Assembly (NCBI RefSeq): GCF_015550425.1
Contig: NZ_JADNAT010000003.1
Location: 124,001-188,000 of the forward strand
Direction: 5' to 3'
Origin: Clostridium sp. 1001275B_160808_H3
GTDB lineage: Bacteria > Bacillota > Clostridia > Clostridiales > Clostridiaceae
Length of the DNA: 64,000 bases
In this document: positions 39,307 through 47,201 of the stretch, piece by piece
How positions within the stretch are numbered: the stretch's first letter is position 1
Layout: each line of letters starts with the position of its first letter
Position numbers and translations under genes: made by a program
The notes under the pieces: model-generated
What the model was told of the DNA's origin: nothing
What the model saw: the letters and a program-made list of their open reading frames with translations, nothing else
Database searches by the model: none

Positions 39307-39340
39307 AGCAATCGCCTCCCAATATATAGATTTTTTATTT

Positions 39341-41923
39341 TTAGTCTTCTACATATACGGAATACATATATATAAAATATGGGTCAGTAACATAATCAGA
39401 ATTTATATATGAAGTTATATTTATAAGTAAATCTTCATTTACATTTTCATTTACAGGAAAATCAAATTCAAATACATTAGTGTTCCAATATCCTCCTGCA
39501 CTTTGCTTTGCTGTTTTTGAAACAGATCCTAAGGTTGCAACACATTTTATATAGTAAGGAGGAACTGCTAAAGTTTGTGATAATAGCTTTACAGTGTACT
39601 TTCTTGAATCAACATTTTTAACTTTGAAAGAAAAATCACCAACTACGTAGCTTGGTATATTCCCATGATTATCTGTGCGTACTATACCTTTTATATCTGA
39701 TATTTTACTAGAAGTATAATTTTGTGTTACATCGATACATTCCTTAATTTTCATGTGTGACCATTCTTGGAATACCCATTTTTGATTTCTTCCGCCATTT
39801 TTATCAAAAAGCATTATTGGTGTGTTATTTGTTGTATTTTCATTTGATAAATCTGCTACTTTCGATAAATTAGATTTAATCTTAAAATAATATGAATTGT
39901 ATCCAGCATCTTCTAAGCTCCAAGACTTATCATTAATACTATTTATATTTTTACTTCTAAGGATGTTATCTCCAGAGGCAGAATCAAAACATAAAGGAGC
40001 ATTAGTAGCCAGATTATTTATTGTATATAAGTTAGTTGACGGATTAAATTTTACTGTCCATTTTTCATTAGAATCATTAGTTAATTCATTTATAACTACC
40101 TTATTAACACCATTAGTTGTATCTACTTTCATACATTTTCTATTATCTAAATAAGATAAAATTCTGTAAGTTTTATTTTCTGCTATTAATGATGATGTTT
40201 CTTTAGCAGTTATTGTAATATTCATTCTAGGTCTTATTTTACAATATAAGAAATTCTTTATTTGCATAGTCTTCAATTGTTCATCCATTTCATTCTTAGT
40301 GTAATCATCCATAAATATAGATATTTTAGCACCAGCAGGAAGAGTTATTCCTTCAAAATAGATATCTTCTCCTTTTAATTGTATATTAAAAGCTTTTTGT
40401 AAAGCTTCTAATACAGTAATTTCAGGTGTATTATCTGTGCTATCCTTGGAGTTACGTGCAGCAATTCTCACTTCTTTTGTAGCATATTTTGTTTCAAGTA
40501 TCATTGTAGCTGTAGAAGATTCCATTTGTCCTAAATAAGGAGTCCAACTATTATTTGAAGTTACTATATTTCCATCTGAATCATATTTAGCAAAATTACC
40601 AGTAAATTGTGGAACGGATATATCTATGCTAGTTCCCTTATCTATTTCTTGTAATTGCCCATAATCAATAGCAATTAATTGAGTACTTAATGGATCCATA
40701 GTATTAAATGCTAATGGTGGTAAGTTTTTAGCTGGATAGTTTTGACCAGGGTTAATATATCCACCAATTTGATTTGGTTGAGCCTTAATAGATGCTATAG
40801 AACCTCCATTTAAAGTTAATGTAATACTAGGACTAAGATTATATACAGGAGCTGTTCCAGTATTATAATATCTAACATTTGGATTTATATAAGCAGCTTC
40901 ACCAGAATTTATACTTAATCCTTTAGTAAAGCTTGTACCAGTTGTATCCTCAACAGAGTTACTTGTTTCCCATGTATGAGAATAATTTGCAGAAGCAGTT
41001 ATTTTAAAATTAGGGAATCCTTCAAATCCAATTTCTCCTGAAATCTCGGTTCCAGCAGTATTAGATTGTGTTTGACCTGTTGTTACAGCCTTTGCCATAC
41101 TGCTTCCTGATTCACCAGTGATAGTAGAATTCTTTGTTACTAGTAAATTCTCCATTGAAACTCTAATAATAGGATATGCAGCTATCAATGGATCCCTAGC
41201 TATAAGACTAACTGATGGATCTATATTACCAAGTACCTTTTCCTTATCAGTATATGGATCATTTGCGGTTCTTGCTTTATATGGATTAGATACATATTTT
41301 TTTAAACCTAATTCACTATAGCTTTCATCCCAATCAACAATAATTTTGTCTTTAGCTGTATAGCCATTAATTTCTTGAGAATCTGGTATCCCATCATTAT
41401 CAGAATCTATAATAGCTGTAGAAGCTCTACTCAGAATACTACTACTATTAAACATATTGTCATTAGGAATAAATCTGTATTCATCACTCATATCTGAATA
41501 TTCTGGCTCAAACATATTAGTTAAAGGTATTAAAGTTTTATCATTATCATCTATCTTCCAATATAATTTTATTCCAAGGTAATCTTTTAGAATTATAGGA
41601 GTATCAAGTAATTGTTCTATTCTAATTCTGTAAAACTTTCCAGTAGTTAAGTTAATGCTTGAAGTGCTATCTAACATATTACCGTTTATTTCGATCATGC
41701 AATTTTTGTTATCTGATGATATTACATATTTTCCTGTTTGATTTGCTTTAATAAAACCAATCCATCTTATTGATTGTATTTCATTTTCTAAACATTTCAT
41801 TCCTTTAAGGGAATCTTTTGAGAATAATAATGTAGATCCTATTGTAGGGGCTATTATTGATAAGTCACTAAATTGGCTATCTTTAAAATAGTATCCTGTA
41901 AGTCCTTTCAAATTTTCATTCAT
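39341..41923 (-). CDS. Protective-antigen-family binary toxin B component with ricin-type lectin domain
   Basis: 860 aa. No signal peptide: the PA14 domain starts at once (GLTGYYFKDSQFSDL, residues 7-21, to about 130). Then a single-Arg activation-type site, SRASTA (165-170), and the double-calcium motif DSDNDGIPDSQE (173-184) as in anthrax PA. Pore-forming domain 2 includes the alternating hairpin at about 286-325, VRYYNTGTAPVYN (350-362) and YPAKNLPPLAFN (396-407). Gapless local alignment to PA puts Leu412 where PA has phi-clamp Phe427, Asp410 at Asp425 and Gln382 at Lys397. After an oligomerisation domain (~500-570) comes a ricin B beta-trefoil (585-722) with three QxW-type Trp (622, 668, 716) and an extra unknown 138-residue end. 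RBS GGAAGG. No enzymatic A partner is intact in the window. Confidence 0.92.
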   Translation of the reverse strand: MNENLKGLTGYYFKDSQFSDLSIIAPTIGSTLLFSKDSLKGMKCLENEIQSIRWIGFIKANQTGKYVISSDNKNCMIEINGNMLDSTSSINLTTGKFYRIRIEQLLDTPIILKDYLGIKLYWKIDDNDKTLIPLTNMFEPEYSDMSDEYRFIPNDNMFNSSSILSRASTAIIDSDNDGIPDSQEINGYTAKDKIIVDWDESYSELGLKKYVSNPYKARTANDPYTDKEKVLGNIDPSVSLIARDPLIAAYPIIRVSMENLLVTKNSTITGESGSSMAKAVTTGQTQSNTAGTEISGEIGFEGFPNFKITASANYSHTWETSNSVEDTTGTSFTKGLSINSGEAAYINPNVRYYNTGTAPVYNLSPSITLTLNGGSIASIKAQPNQIGGYINPGQNYPAKNLPPLAFNTMDPLSTQLIAIDYGQLQEIDKGTSIDISVPQFTGNFAKYDSDGNIVTSNNSWTPYLGQMESSTATMILETKYATKEVRIAARNSKDSTDNTPEITVLEALQKAFNIQLKGEDIYFEGITLPAGAKISIFMDDYTKNEMDEQLKTMQIKNFLYCKIRPRMNITITAKETSSLIAENKTYRILSYLDNRKCMKVDTTNGVNKVVINELTNDSNEKWTVKFNPSTNLYTINNLATNAPLCFDSASGDNILRSKNINSINDKSWSLEDAGYNSYYFKIKSNLSKVADLSNENTTNNTPIMLFDKNGGRNQKWVFQEWSHMKIKECIDVTQNYTSSKISDIKGIVRTDNHGNIPSYVVGDFSFKVKNVDSRKYTVKLLSQTLAVPPYYIKCVATLGSVSKTAKQSAGGYWNTNVFEFDFPVNENVNEDLLINITSYINSDYVTDPYFIYMYSVYVED

Positions 41924-42110
41924 AAGTAAACACCTTCCTTATTTTTTAATTTTTATTAGTAACGTTACATAAATAAAATATTATATAATTTCATTTTTCT
42001 TCAAATTTTGAAATATTTTTTTATGATGCTAAAATTGTGAAAAAATATTGATATTTCTAATATTTTATATTTGAACTCTATAATTTTAAAAAAGAAAGGA
42101 GGACATGCAT

Positions 42111-42305
42111 ATGGATATTGATAATATTTCTAATTTAATTAAAAACATAGGATTTCCAATAGTAGTTACTTTTTATTTATTATTAAGAGTAGAAAAACAA
42201 TTAACTACATTATCTAACACAATTTTATCTTTGAATGATCTTATTAATGATAAAATCCATGTAGAAGAAAATATAAAAAGCACTGAAGAAAACATTTCAA
42301 ATTAA
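42111..42305 (+). CDS. UviB/BhlA-type holin-like peptide
   Basis: 64 aa from ATG 42111, chosen because AAAGGAGG (42095-42102) is 8 bases upstream; an ATG at 42105 is only 2 bases from it. One N-terminal membrane segment (IGFPIVVTFYLLLRVE, about 12-27) followed by a polar, charged helical tail. The GFPI-x-V-x3-LLLRVE pattern matches the BhlA/UviB bacteriocin-secretion/holin-like family. It is divergent from the toxin gene, sharing a 187-bp intergenic region. Given that the toxin has no signal peptide, the peptide is the likely release factor, as TcdE is for C. difficile toxins; this role is inferred. Confidence 0.8.
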   Translation: MDIDNISNLIKNIGFPIVVTFYLLLRVEKQLTTLSNTILSLNDLINDKIHVEENIKSTEENISN

Positions 42306-42322
42306 AATTAAATTTACGAGTA

Positions 42323-42362
42323 AAAAAAGCACCCATTTTTAAAATATGGGTGCGTTTTCTTT
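42323..42362 (+). terminator. Terminator of the holin-like gene
   Basis: GCACCCAT (42329-42336) pairs with ATGGGTGC (42346-42353), A-rich before and GTTTTCTTTC after. Confidence 0.85.
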
Positions 42363-42453
42363 CTCTCATAAAGTATACCAGTTAAAAAATAATTAAATAA
42401 TAATTTTTTTAGAAAGATTCCTATACTAAATATTCCTATGTGTATGTTTCTAA

Positions 42454-42875
42454 TTTAACTTTGAATTTGTTATTTTATTAAAGATCCTAAAAAACTATAG
42501 AGAATGGGCTAAAGAGGAAGAAATTTGGAGACAAGCATCTAAATATCAAGTCAATGACATATTAAGGGTTAGCTTTAATAAAAACAATAAACCTAATGCT
42601 TTTATTACATCAAATAAAGATAAAGATTTAGATGATGCAAAGAGGTTATAGGTATTGAAATAACGATTCCACCTTTAAACAATGCAAAAACCTTAAATTT
42701 ATATATGGATGGACAAAAGATTGCGACTACTCCACTTACGTTTAGAAATCCTTATGAGGCAAATGAATCTTTTGAACTTTATTCAATAATAGAAGGTGTT
42801 CATACTTTTTGGGCTGAAGTTGAAGATGAAAATACAGCAGTTCCATCTAAAAAAGTAACTGTTACAGTATATTAG
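42454..42875 (+). pseudogene. Frameshifted gene remnant next to the toxin cluster
   Basis: Two adjoining open stretches read as one protein if a lost base near 42640 is restored: 42454-42651 (REWAKEEEIWRQASKYQVND, then LRVSFNKNNKPNAFITS) and 42636-42875 (IEITIPPLNNAKTLNLYMDG, then EGVHTFWAEVEDENTAVPSK, ending VTVTVY). The second looks like a C-terminal Ig-like beta-sandwich domain. There is no start codon with RBS and no known family is recognised, so it is the 3' remnant of a longer gene. It may be what remains of a partner or cargo of the neighbouring toxin genes, but this is a guess. Confidence 0.62.
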
Positions 42876-42878
42876 ATA

Positions 42879-42903
42879 CTTCTATTGATTTAGTTAATAG
42901 AAG
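42879..42903. other. 8-bp hairpin after the remnant
   Basis: CTTCTATT (42879-42886) and AATAGAAG (42896-42903) around a 9-base loop, four bases after the remnant's stop codon; no T tract. Confidence 0.5.
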
Positions 42904-42921
42904 CGAATATTATTCATTATG

Positions 42922-42962
42922 AAAAAGGTAAGTATTGTTCAATACAATACTTACCTTTTTCT
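42922..42962. terminator. Strong bidirectional terminator
   Basis: Perfect 16-bp stem AAAAAGGTAAGTATTG (42922-42937) with CAATACTTACCTTTTT (42945-42960). It separates the toxin cluster from the end of the leftward urease/nickel operon. Confidence 0.92.
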
Positions 42963-43040
42963 AATCTTATTCAATAATTCCTACTTTTTAGAATAATAAA
43001 AATGAATTAAACTATTAATACAAATTTTGATAAAGTATGG

Positions 43041-43766
43041 TTAGATAATATTATTTTTCTCTAAGAATTCTTTATCCTCAAGTATTTTTTCAAAATCATC
43101 ATCTCTAATTATAGAGTGATCCTCTGAAAATACTATGCCTCTTTTAAACACTCCATTAATATATTCAAATTCATGTGTAGAACATATTATTGTTTTTCCA
43201 ATTTCATTAAGCTTTATTAATAATTCTTTTAAAAATTTCTTTCCTCTAGGGTCTATCTCATTTAATGGCTCATCTAGAACTAGAACTTCTGGATTTAACG
43301 AAAGTACACTAGCAATTACGACTTTCTTTTTCTCTCCTCCACTTAAGTTATAAGGCACTCTATCTGCAATGTGTTTTATTCCTAACAATTCTAAGCAATC
43401 ATTTACTCTATTTCTTATTTCATCTTCGGTTAATCCCATTTGTCTAGGACCAAAAGCAACATCGTCATATACAGTTTGGCAAAATAGTTGAGTATTATAA
43501 TCTTGAAAAACAAAGCCAATTTTTTTATGAAATTTTTTTGAAAATATATTATTATTTAATTTTTTATTTGTAATTTCATCACCACAAAATATATATTTAC
43601 CTTCTTTAGGAATTAAAAGCCCATTAAGAAGTTTTAATAATGTGGATTTTCCACATCCATTAGGACCAATTATTGCTACTGATTCTCCTTCTTTTATCTT
43701 GATATTTATATTATCAAGAACTATTTTATCTTTATATGAAAATTGTATATTCTCTAACTTTATCAT
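43041..43766 (-). CDS. nikO: Nickel ECF transporter ATPase
   Basis: 241 aa ABC ATPase of the CbiO/NikO type: Walker A GPNGCGKST, Q-loop VFQDYNTQLF, signature LSGGE with the following KKKVVIAS, and Walker B VLVLDEPLNEID, then switch His in CSTHE. It energises uptake through NikQ and NikMN. CbiO and NikO are near-identical in sequence; nickel is inferred because the genes follow a complete urease set on the same strand. Gap to nikQ is 20 bp. Last gene of the operon. Confidence 0.9.
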   Translation of the reverse strand: MIKLENIQFSYKDKIVLDNINIKIKEGESVAIIGPNGCGKSTLLKLLNGLLIPKEGKYIFCGDEITNKKLNNNIFSKKFHKKIGFVFQDYNTQLFCQTVYDDVAFGPRQMGLTEDEIRNRVNDCLELLGIKHIADRVPYNLSGGEKKKVVIASVLSLNPEVLVLDEPLNEIDPRGKKFLKELLIKLNEIGKTIICSTHEFEYINGVFKRGIVFSEDHSIIRDDDFEKILEDKEFLEKNNII

Positions 43767-43786
43767 AAGACCTCATCCTTTTTTTC

Positions 43787-44581
43787 TTATACTACAAAAA
43801 ATATTACTATCATAATTATAGTAATAAATGTATATATTGCATCTGCTAATGTAAATTTAAATTTTGAATATACTATATATTCTCCAGTAAAGCCTCTGCA
43901 TTCCATAGCTAAATATAATTGATCTCCCATTGTTTTTGATTTTAAAAATAAATTCCCTATAATTCTTAATAAGGAATTTCTTTTTTCAAGACTTTTTCCA
44001 ATAGTTTTTAGTTTTAATGCATATAACATTTTAAGCGAGAGATTTCCTAACACATATATATATTTTATAGTTATATCAAATATTAATATAACTATATCTG
44101 GAATAAAAAGTACTTTAAGTGATTTAGTTATATTACTCCACTTTGTTGTATATGAGAATATATTAATGAGCAAAACATTTATGAAAATTTTTAAAACTAA
44201 TAACATACTAGCTTGATAATTGCCCATAAAGACAATAGATGGTAATAATATTATTAAAGTAAATATTGGAGGTATTAAACTTATCGATAATATTTTTTTT
44301 ATTACATATCCATCTAAAATACATATATACATTAATGAATACGCTAGAATGCAGTATACAAAAAATATATCATTAGATAGTGCTAAAAATAAAATTAGCA
44401 CTATCATAGATATTAGCTGTACAATTGGATTTATTCTATATATAAAACCATCTATGGGGTTTTCTCTTTTAATTTTAGAAAGCATTGTCATAATTCCAAC
44501 TATAGTCTTATCTAAAAAATTCTCATTATCTTCAACTGGCTCATAATTATCTTTTTTTAATAACCAATCTCTTTGTTCCAT
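43787..44581 (-). CDS. nikQ: Nickel ECF transporter transmembrane component
   Basis: 264 aa, T-component of the CbiQ/NikQ family, about five membrane segments. The coupling helices carry the two Ala-Arg-Gly-like motifs of ECF T-components, here seen as AMECRGFTGEY near residue 230 and the preceding LKLKTIGKSLEKRNSL stretch. It links the ATPase to the substrate-binding NikMN. Located 59 bp after nikMN. The N-terminal ~35 residues before the first membrane segment are polar and poorly conserved. Confidence 0.87.
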   Translation of the reverse strand: MEQRDWLLKKDNYEPVEDNENFLDKTIVGIMTMLSKIKRENPIDGFIYRINPIVQLISMIVLILFLALSNDIFFVYCILAYSLMYICILDGYVIKKILSISLIPPIFTLIILLPSIVFMGNYQASMLLVLKIFINVLLINIFSYTTKWSNITKSLKVLFIPDIVILIFDITIKYIYVLGNLSLKMLYALKLKTIGKSLEKRNSLLRIIGNLFLKSKTMGDQLYLAMECRGFTGEYIVYSKFKFTLADAIYTFITIIMIVIFFVV

Positions 44582-44640
44582 ATTTAATATATCAAATCAC
44601 CTCTTTTTTATTAGTACTTGTATGATTTTAGTATTATCAA

Positions 44641-45615
44641 TTATACTTCTTTCTTAAGACTTCCTATAACTTTAAATATTATTATTATTGCTGTAATTCC
44701 TATTATTGCAGATAGTATATATCCTGTAATAGGTCTTAATCCACTAAATCCATAGTCACTTGCAAAAGCATTATAGGAAAAACCTGACTCCATTCCGCTA
44801 GGGATATATCCAACTAATGTTTTTATTTCATCAGTTCCCCATTCTCCCCAGGCTGTATTTGATGTTATTAATCCGAGTGGTGTTAAAATTATCATTACAA
44901 TTATAGCAATAATAGAAAATTTCAATAGTGAATTGATATTTTCTTTCCCTTTATTGCTAATTATTGATGGTGATATTTTTTTTATATAAGCATATACTCC
45001 AACAGTAACAGCTCCTTCAAGTAATCCAATCAAAAGATGTATAAATACCATAGCTGGTACAGATACGCTTAAAGGATATGGACAATACAGTGGTTGTCCT
45101 AAATGATTTTTAAATAGTAAGGGCTGTATTCCAAATTCTATTGCTGCACATAAAGCTGCTAAATTTAGTCCTAAATAACCTGAAATAAACACGGCTAAGT
45201 ACTCTCCTCTAGTACTTTTAAATTTTGATTTTAAAAATGAATAGCTATAATACCCTACAATAGGCATAATAAATGCCATATTAAATGCATTTGCCCCGTA
45301 GGCAAGTATTCCACCATCACCAAAAAATAAAGATTGTATTAATAAGGCTACACTAACAGCTATCGTAGCTGATGCTGGTCCTAAAATTATTGCTATTAAT
45401 ACAGAGCCAACTGCATGAGCACTTGTTCCTCCAGGTGCTGGAATATTAAACATCATAATTAAAAATGAAAATGCCGCACAAACTCCTAAAATAGGCATTT
45501 TCTTTTTATCTATTGTACTCTTTACTTTGCTAATAGAATATTTCCATATTGGTATCATAGCAGCTCCCATAACAGTACAAGTCCCTGGGCTTAAATAATT
45601 TTCTGGTATATGCAT
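44641..45615 (-). CDS. nikM: Nickel ECF transporter substrate-binding component (NikM-NikN fusion)
   Basis: 324 aa. It begins MHIPENYLSP: in this family the free N-terminus, Met1 and His2 coordinate the metal, together with a conserved His in GTSAHAVG. The first ~215 residues are CbiM/NikM (six to seven helices); the remaining part has a membrane-anchored extracytoplasmic loop (SNTAWGEWGTDEIK and SGFSYNAFASDYGFSGL) and a final helix, the NikN part, fused. Same-strand position directly after ureD, 62 bp away, argues for Ni rather than Co. RBS GGAGGTGG. Confidence 0.9.
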   Translation of the reverse strand: MHIPENYLSPGTCTVMGAAMIPIWKYSISKVKSTIDKKKMPILGVCAAFSFLIMMFNIPAPGGTSAHAVGSVLIAIILGPASATIAVSVALLIQSLFFGDGGILAYGANAFNMAFIMPIVGYYSYSFLKSKFKSTRGEYLAVFISGYLGLNLAALCAAIEFGIQPLLFKNHLGQPLYCPYPLSVSVPAMVFIHLLIGLLEGAVTVGVYAYIKKISPSIISNKGKENINSLLKFSIIAIIVMIILTPLGLITSNTAWGEWGTDEIKTLVGYIPSGMESGFSYNAFASDYGFSGLRPITGYILSAIIGITAIIIIFKVIGSLKKEV

Positions 45616-45677
45616 AATACCACCTCCATTTTTTATTTTGTAAAACGTATTAAATATTAATTAATTTCTTTATGCAA

Positions 45678-46505
45678 TTAATACTTACGTAAATTCAAAT
45701 CACAAGAATTAAATAATTTTTTTCGAACATGATTTATACATATATATAATGCTTTTTGTATATCTTGTGTAAGATTGCCTATGATTCTTATAACAAATCC
45801 ATTTACCTCTAGCATTGATATACCAAACTTTATATCTAAGTTAAATGATTCTATGTATTCCTTCAAGTTTTCAACGAAAATATCGTCTATTCTTCTATCT
45901 ATAACAGTAGCTGTACCATAATTAGAATATCCCTCTAAAAAACCAAGCCCTTCAAGGTCTTGGTTTTTAGGCTCAAATAATAAATTATCTAAAAATATAA
46001 GATTACCATCCATATATATTTTACTTTTCATATGAGCAATGTAATATTGAAACTTTTTATTATCAGGAGACCATCCTGCTGTAATTCCATCTGCATATAT
46101 AAGCGAAGAACTTTTATGTAGATGTATTTCAGTATTTTGTTCATATCTAGCATCTTTAAAAAGAATTGTATTATCTAGTATATATTCTAATACACTATCT
46201 TCTTCTAAATTTATCATTGAATATTGCTTGCAAATTTTTTCATTTCGGCTTTGGTATATAATAGTAGGTGCTTGAGTTGTAATTACACATCTACTTCCTT
46301 TTTTTAGCTCTATATAATTACTACATGATTCACCTTCTATATAACCACCTCCCATATGCATAAAAAAATAACAAGGTATCTTTTCTTTATCCAAATAAAT
46401 AGTAGGCGATACTTTTAGCACACCTTTATGAAATATATCGTTAATTATTGTTTTTCCATCCTTTTTTTCAAGTATTACTTTTATTTCACCATCTAAATCA
46501 TTCAT
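45678..46505 (-). CDS. ureD: Urease accessory protein UreD (UreH)
   Basis: 275 aa. UreD is the scaffold that binds UreF-UreG and apo-urease and channels nickel. Characteristic blocks: YFMHMGGGYIEGE near the N-terminal third, TTQAPTIIYQSR (the family's T-TQ-x-x-K-x-Y-like block), and DNTILFKDARYEQNTEI. The last third is shorter and more variable than in Proteobacteria. Only 2 bp separate it from ureG, implying translational coupling. Confidence 0.9.
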   Translation of the reverse strand: MNDLDGEIKVILEKKDGKTIINDIFHKGVLKVSPTIYLDKEKIPCYFFMHMGGGYIEGESCSNYIELKKGSRCVITTQAPTIIYQSRNEKICKQYSMINLEEDSVLEYILDNTILFKDARYEQNTEIHLHKSSSLIYADGITAGWSPDNKKFQYYIAHMKSKIYMDGNLIFLDNLLFEPKNQDLEGLGFLEGYSNYGTATVIDRRIDDIFVENLKEYIESFNLDIKFGISMLEVNGFVIRIIGNLTQDIQKALYICINHVRKKLFNSCDLNLRKY

Positions 46506-46507
46506 AA

Positions 46508-47119
46508 CTATTCAATTCCTTCTAATAAACAATTTGCTTTTATCCAATACATAACATCTCTTACACCTAAGTCCGTTTTTAAATTTGTAAAAATAAACGT
46601 ATTTTCATTTCTAAATGCCAATGTATCTTCTCTCATTATCTCTAAATTTGCACCAACATAAGGAGCTAAATCTATTTTGTTTATTATAAATAAATCACTC
46701 TTTATCATTCCTTGTCCAGCTTTTCTTGGTATTTTTTCCCCCTGTGCAACATCTATTATGTATATTGAAAAATTCACTAAATCTGGGCTAAAAGTAGCTG
46801 CTAAATTATCGCCACCACTTTCTAAAAATATTATATCTAAATCAGTAAATTTATTTTTAAGATTATCTAAAGCTGAAAAGTTCATTGATGCATCTTCTCT
46901 TATAGCAGTATGCGGACATCCGCCAGTTTCAACTCCAATTATCCTTTCTTCATCTAATACAGAATTTTTAACCATAAATTTAGCATCTTCTTTTGTATAA
47001 ATATCATTTGTTATTACTGCTAAATTATAATCATCATTCATCAATCTTGTTAATCTTTCTATTAATAAAGTTTTTCCGGCTCCAACAGGTCCTCCAACTC
47101 CAATTACAACTGGTTTCAT
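46508..47119 (-). CDS. ureG: Urease accessory GTPase UreG
   Basis: 203 aa from ATG 47119; the frame continues upstream to a TTG at 47134, but GGAGGGAG just before 47119 marks the start. P-loop [13 protein letters not shown] at the N-terminus, switch region [19 protein letters not shown] (with the Cys-Pro-His nickel site), [13 protein letters not shown], and guanine-specificity motif NKID. It hydrolyses GTP to load nickel into urease. It follows ureF by 82 bp. Confidence 0.97.
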   Translation of the reverse strand: MKPVVIGVGGPVGAGKTLLIERLTRLMNDDYNLAVITNDIYTKEDAKFMVKNSVLDEERIIGVETGGCPHTAIREDASMNFSALDNLKNKFTDLDIIFLESGGDNLAATFSPDLVNFSIYIIDVAQGEKIPRKAGQGMIKSDLFIINKIDLAPYVGANLEIMREDTLAFRNENTFIFTNLKTDLGVRDVMYWIKANCLLEGIE

Positions 47120-47201
47120 AATTTCTCCCTCCAAAATTAAACTATTTATTTCTATATTTTATATTCCTTTTAAAAGATTTTAATTAAATTAATCCTATAA
47201 C

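Noticed and set aside
39307..42110. LexA control of the toxin cluster, as for UviA in bacteriocin loci
   Set aside because: No GAAC-N4-GTT(C/T) site found in the region upstream of the toxin, sigma or holin-like genes.
42481..42560. Remnant sequence REWAKEEEIW as an ADP-ribosyltransferase (A component) fragment
   Set aside because: Only a loose Trp-rich helix similarity; none of the ART motifs (Arg, STS, ExE) are present in the rest of the remnant.
43041..45615. Cobalt (Cbi) transporter for cobalamin synthesis
   Set aside because: Same fold family, but the genes continue a urease operon and no cobalamin genes are in the window, so nickel is favoured.
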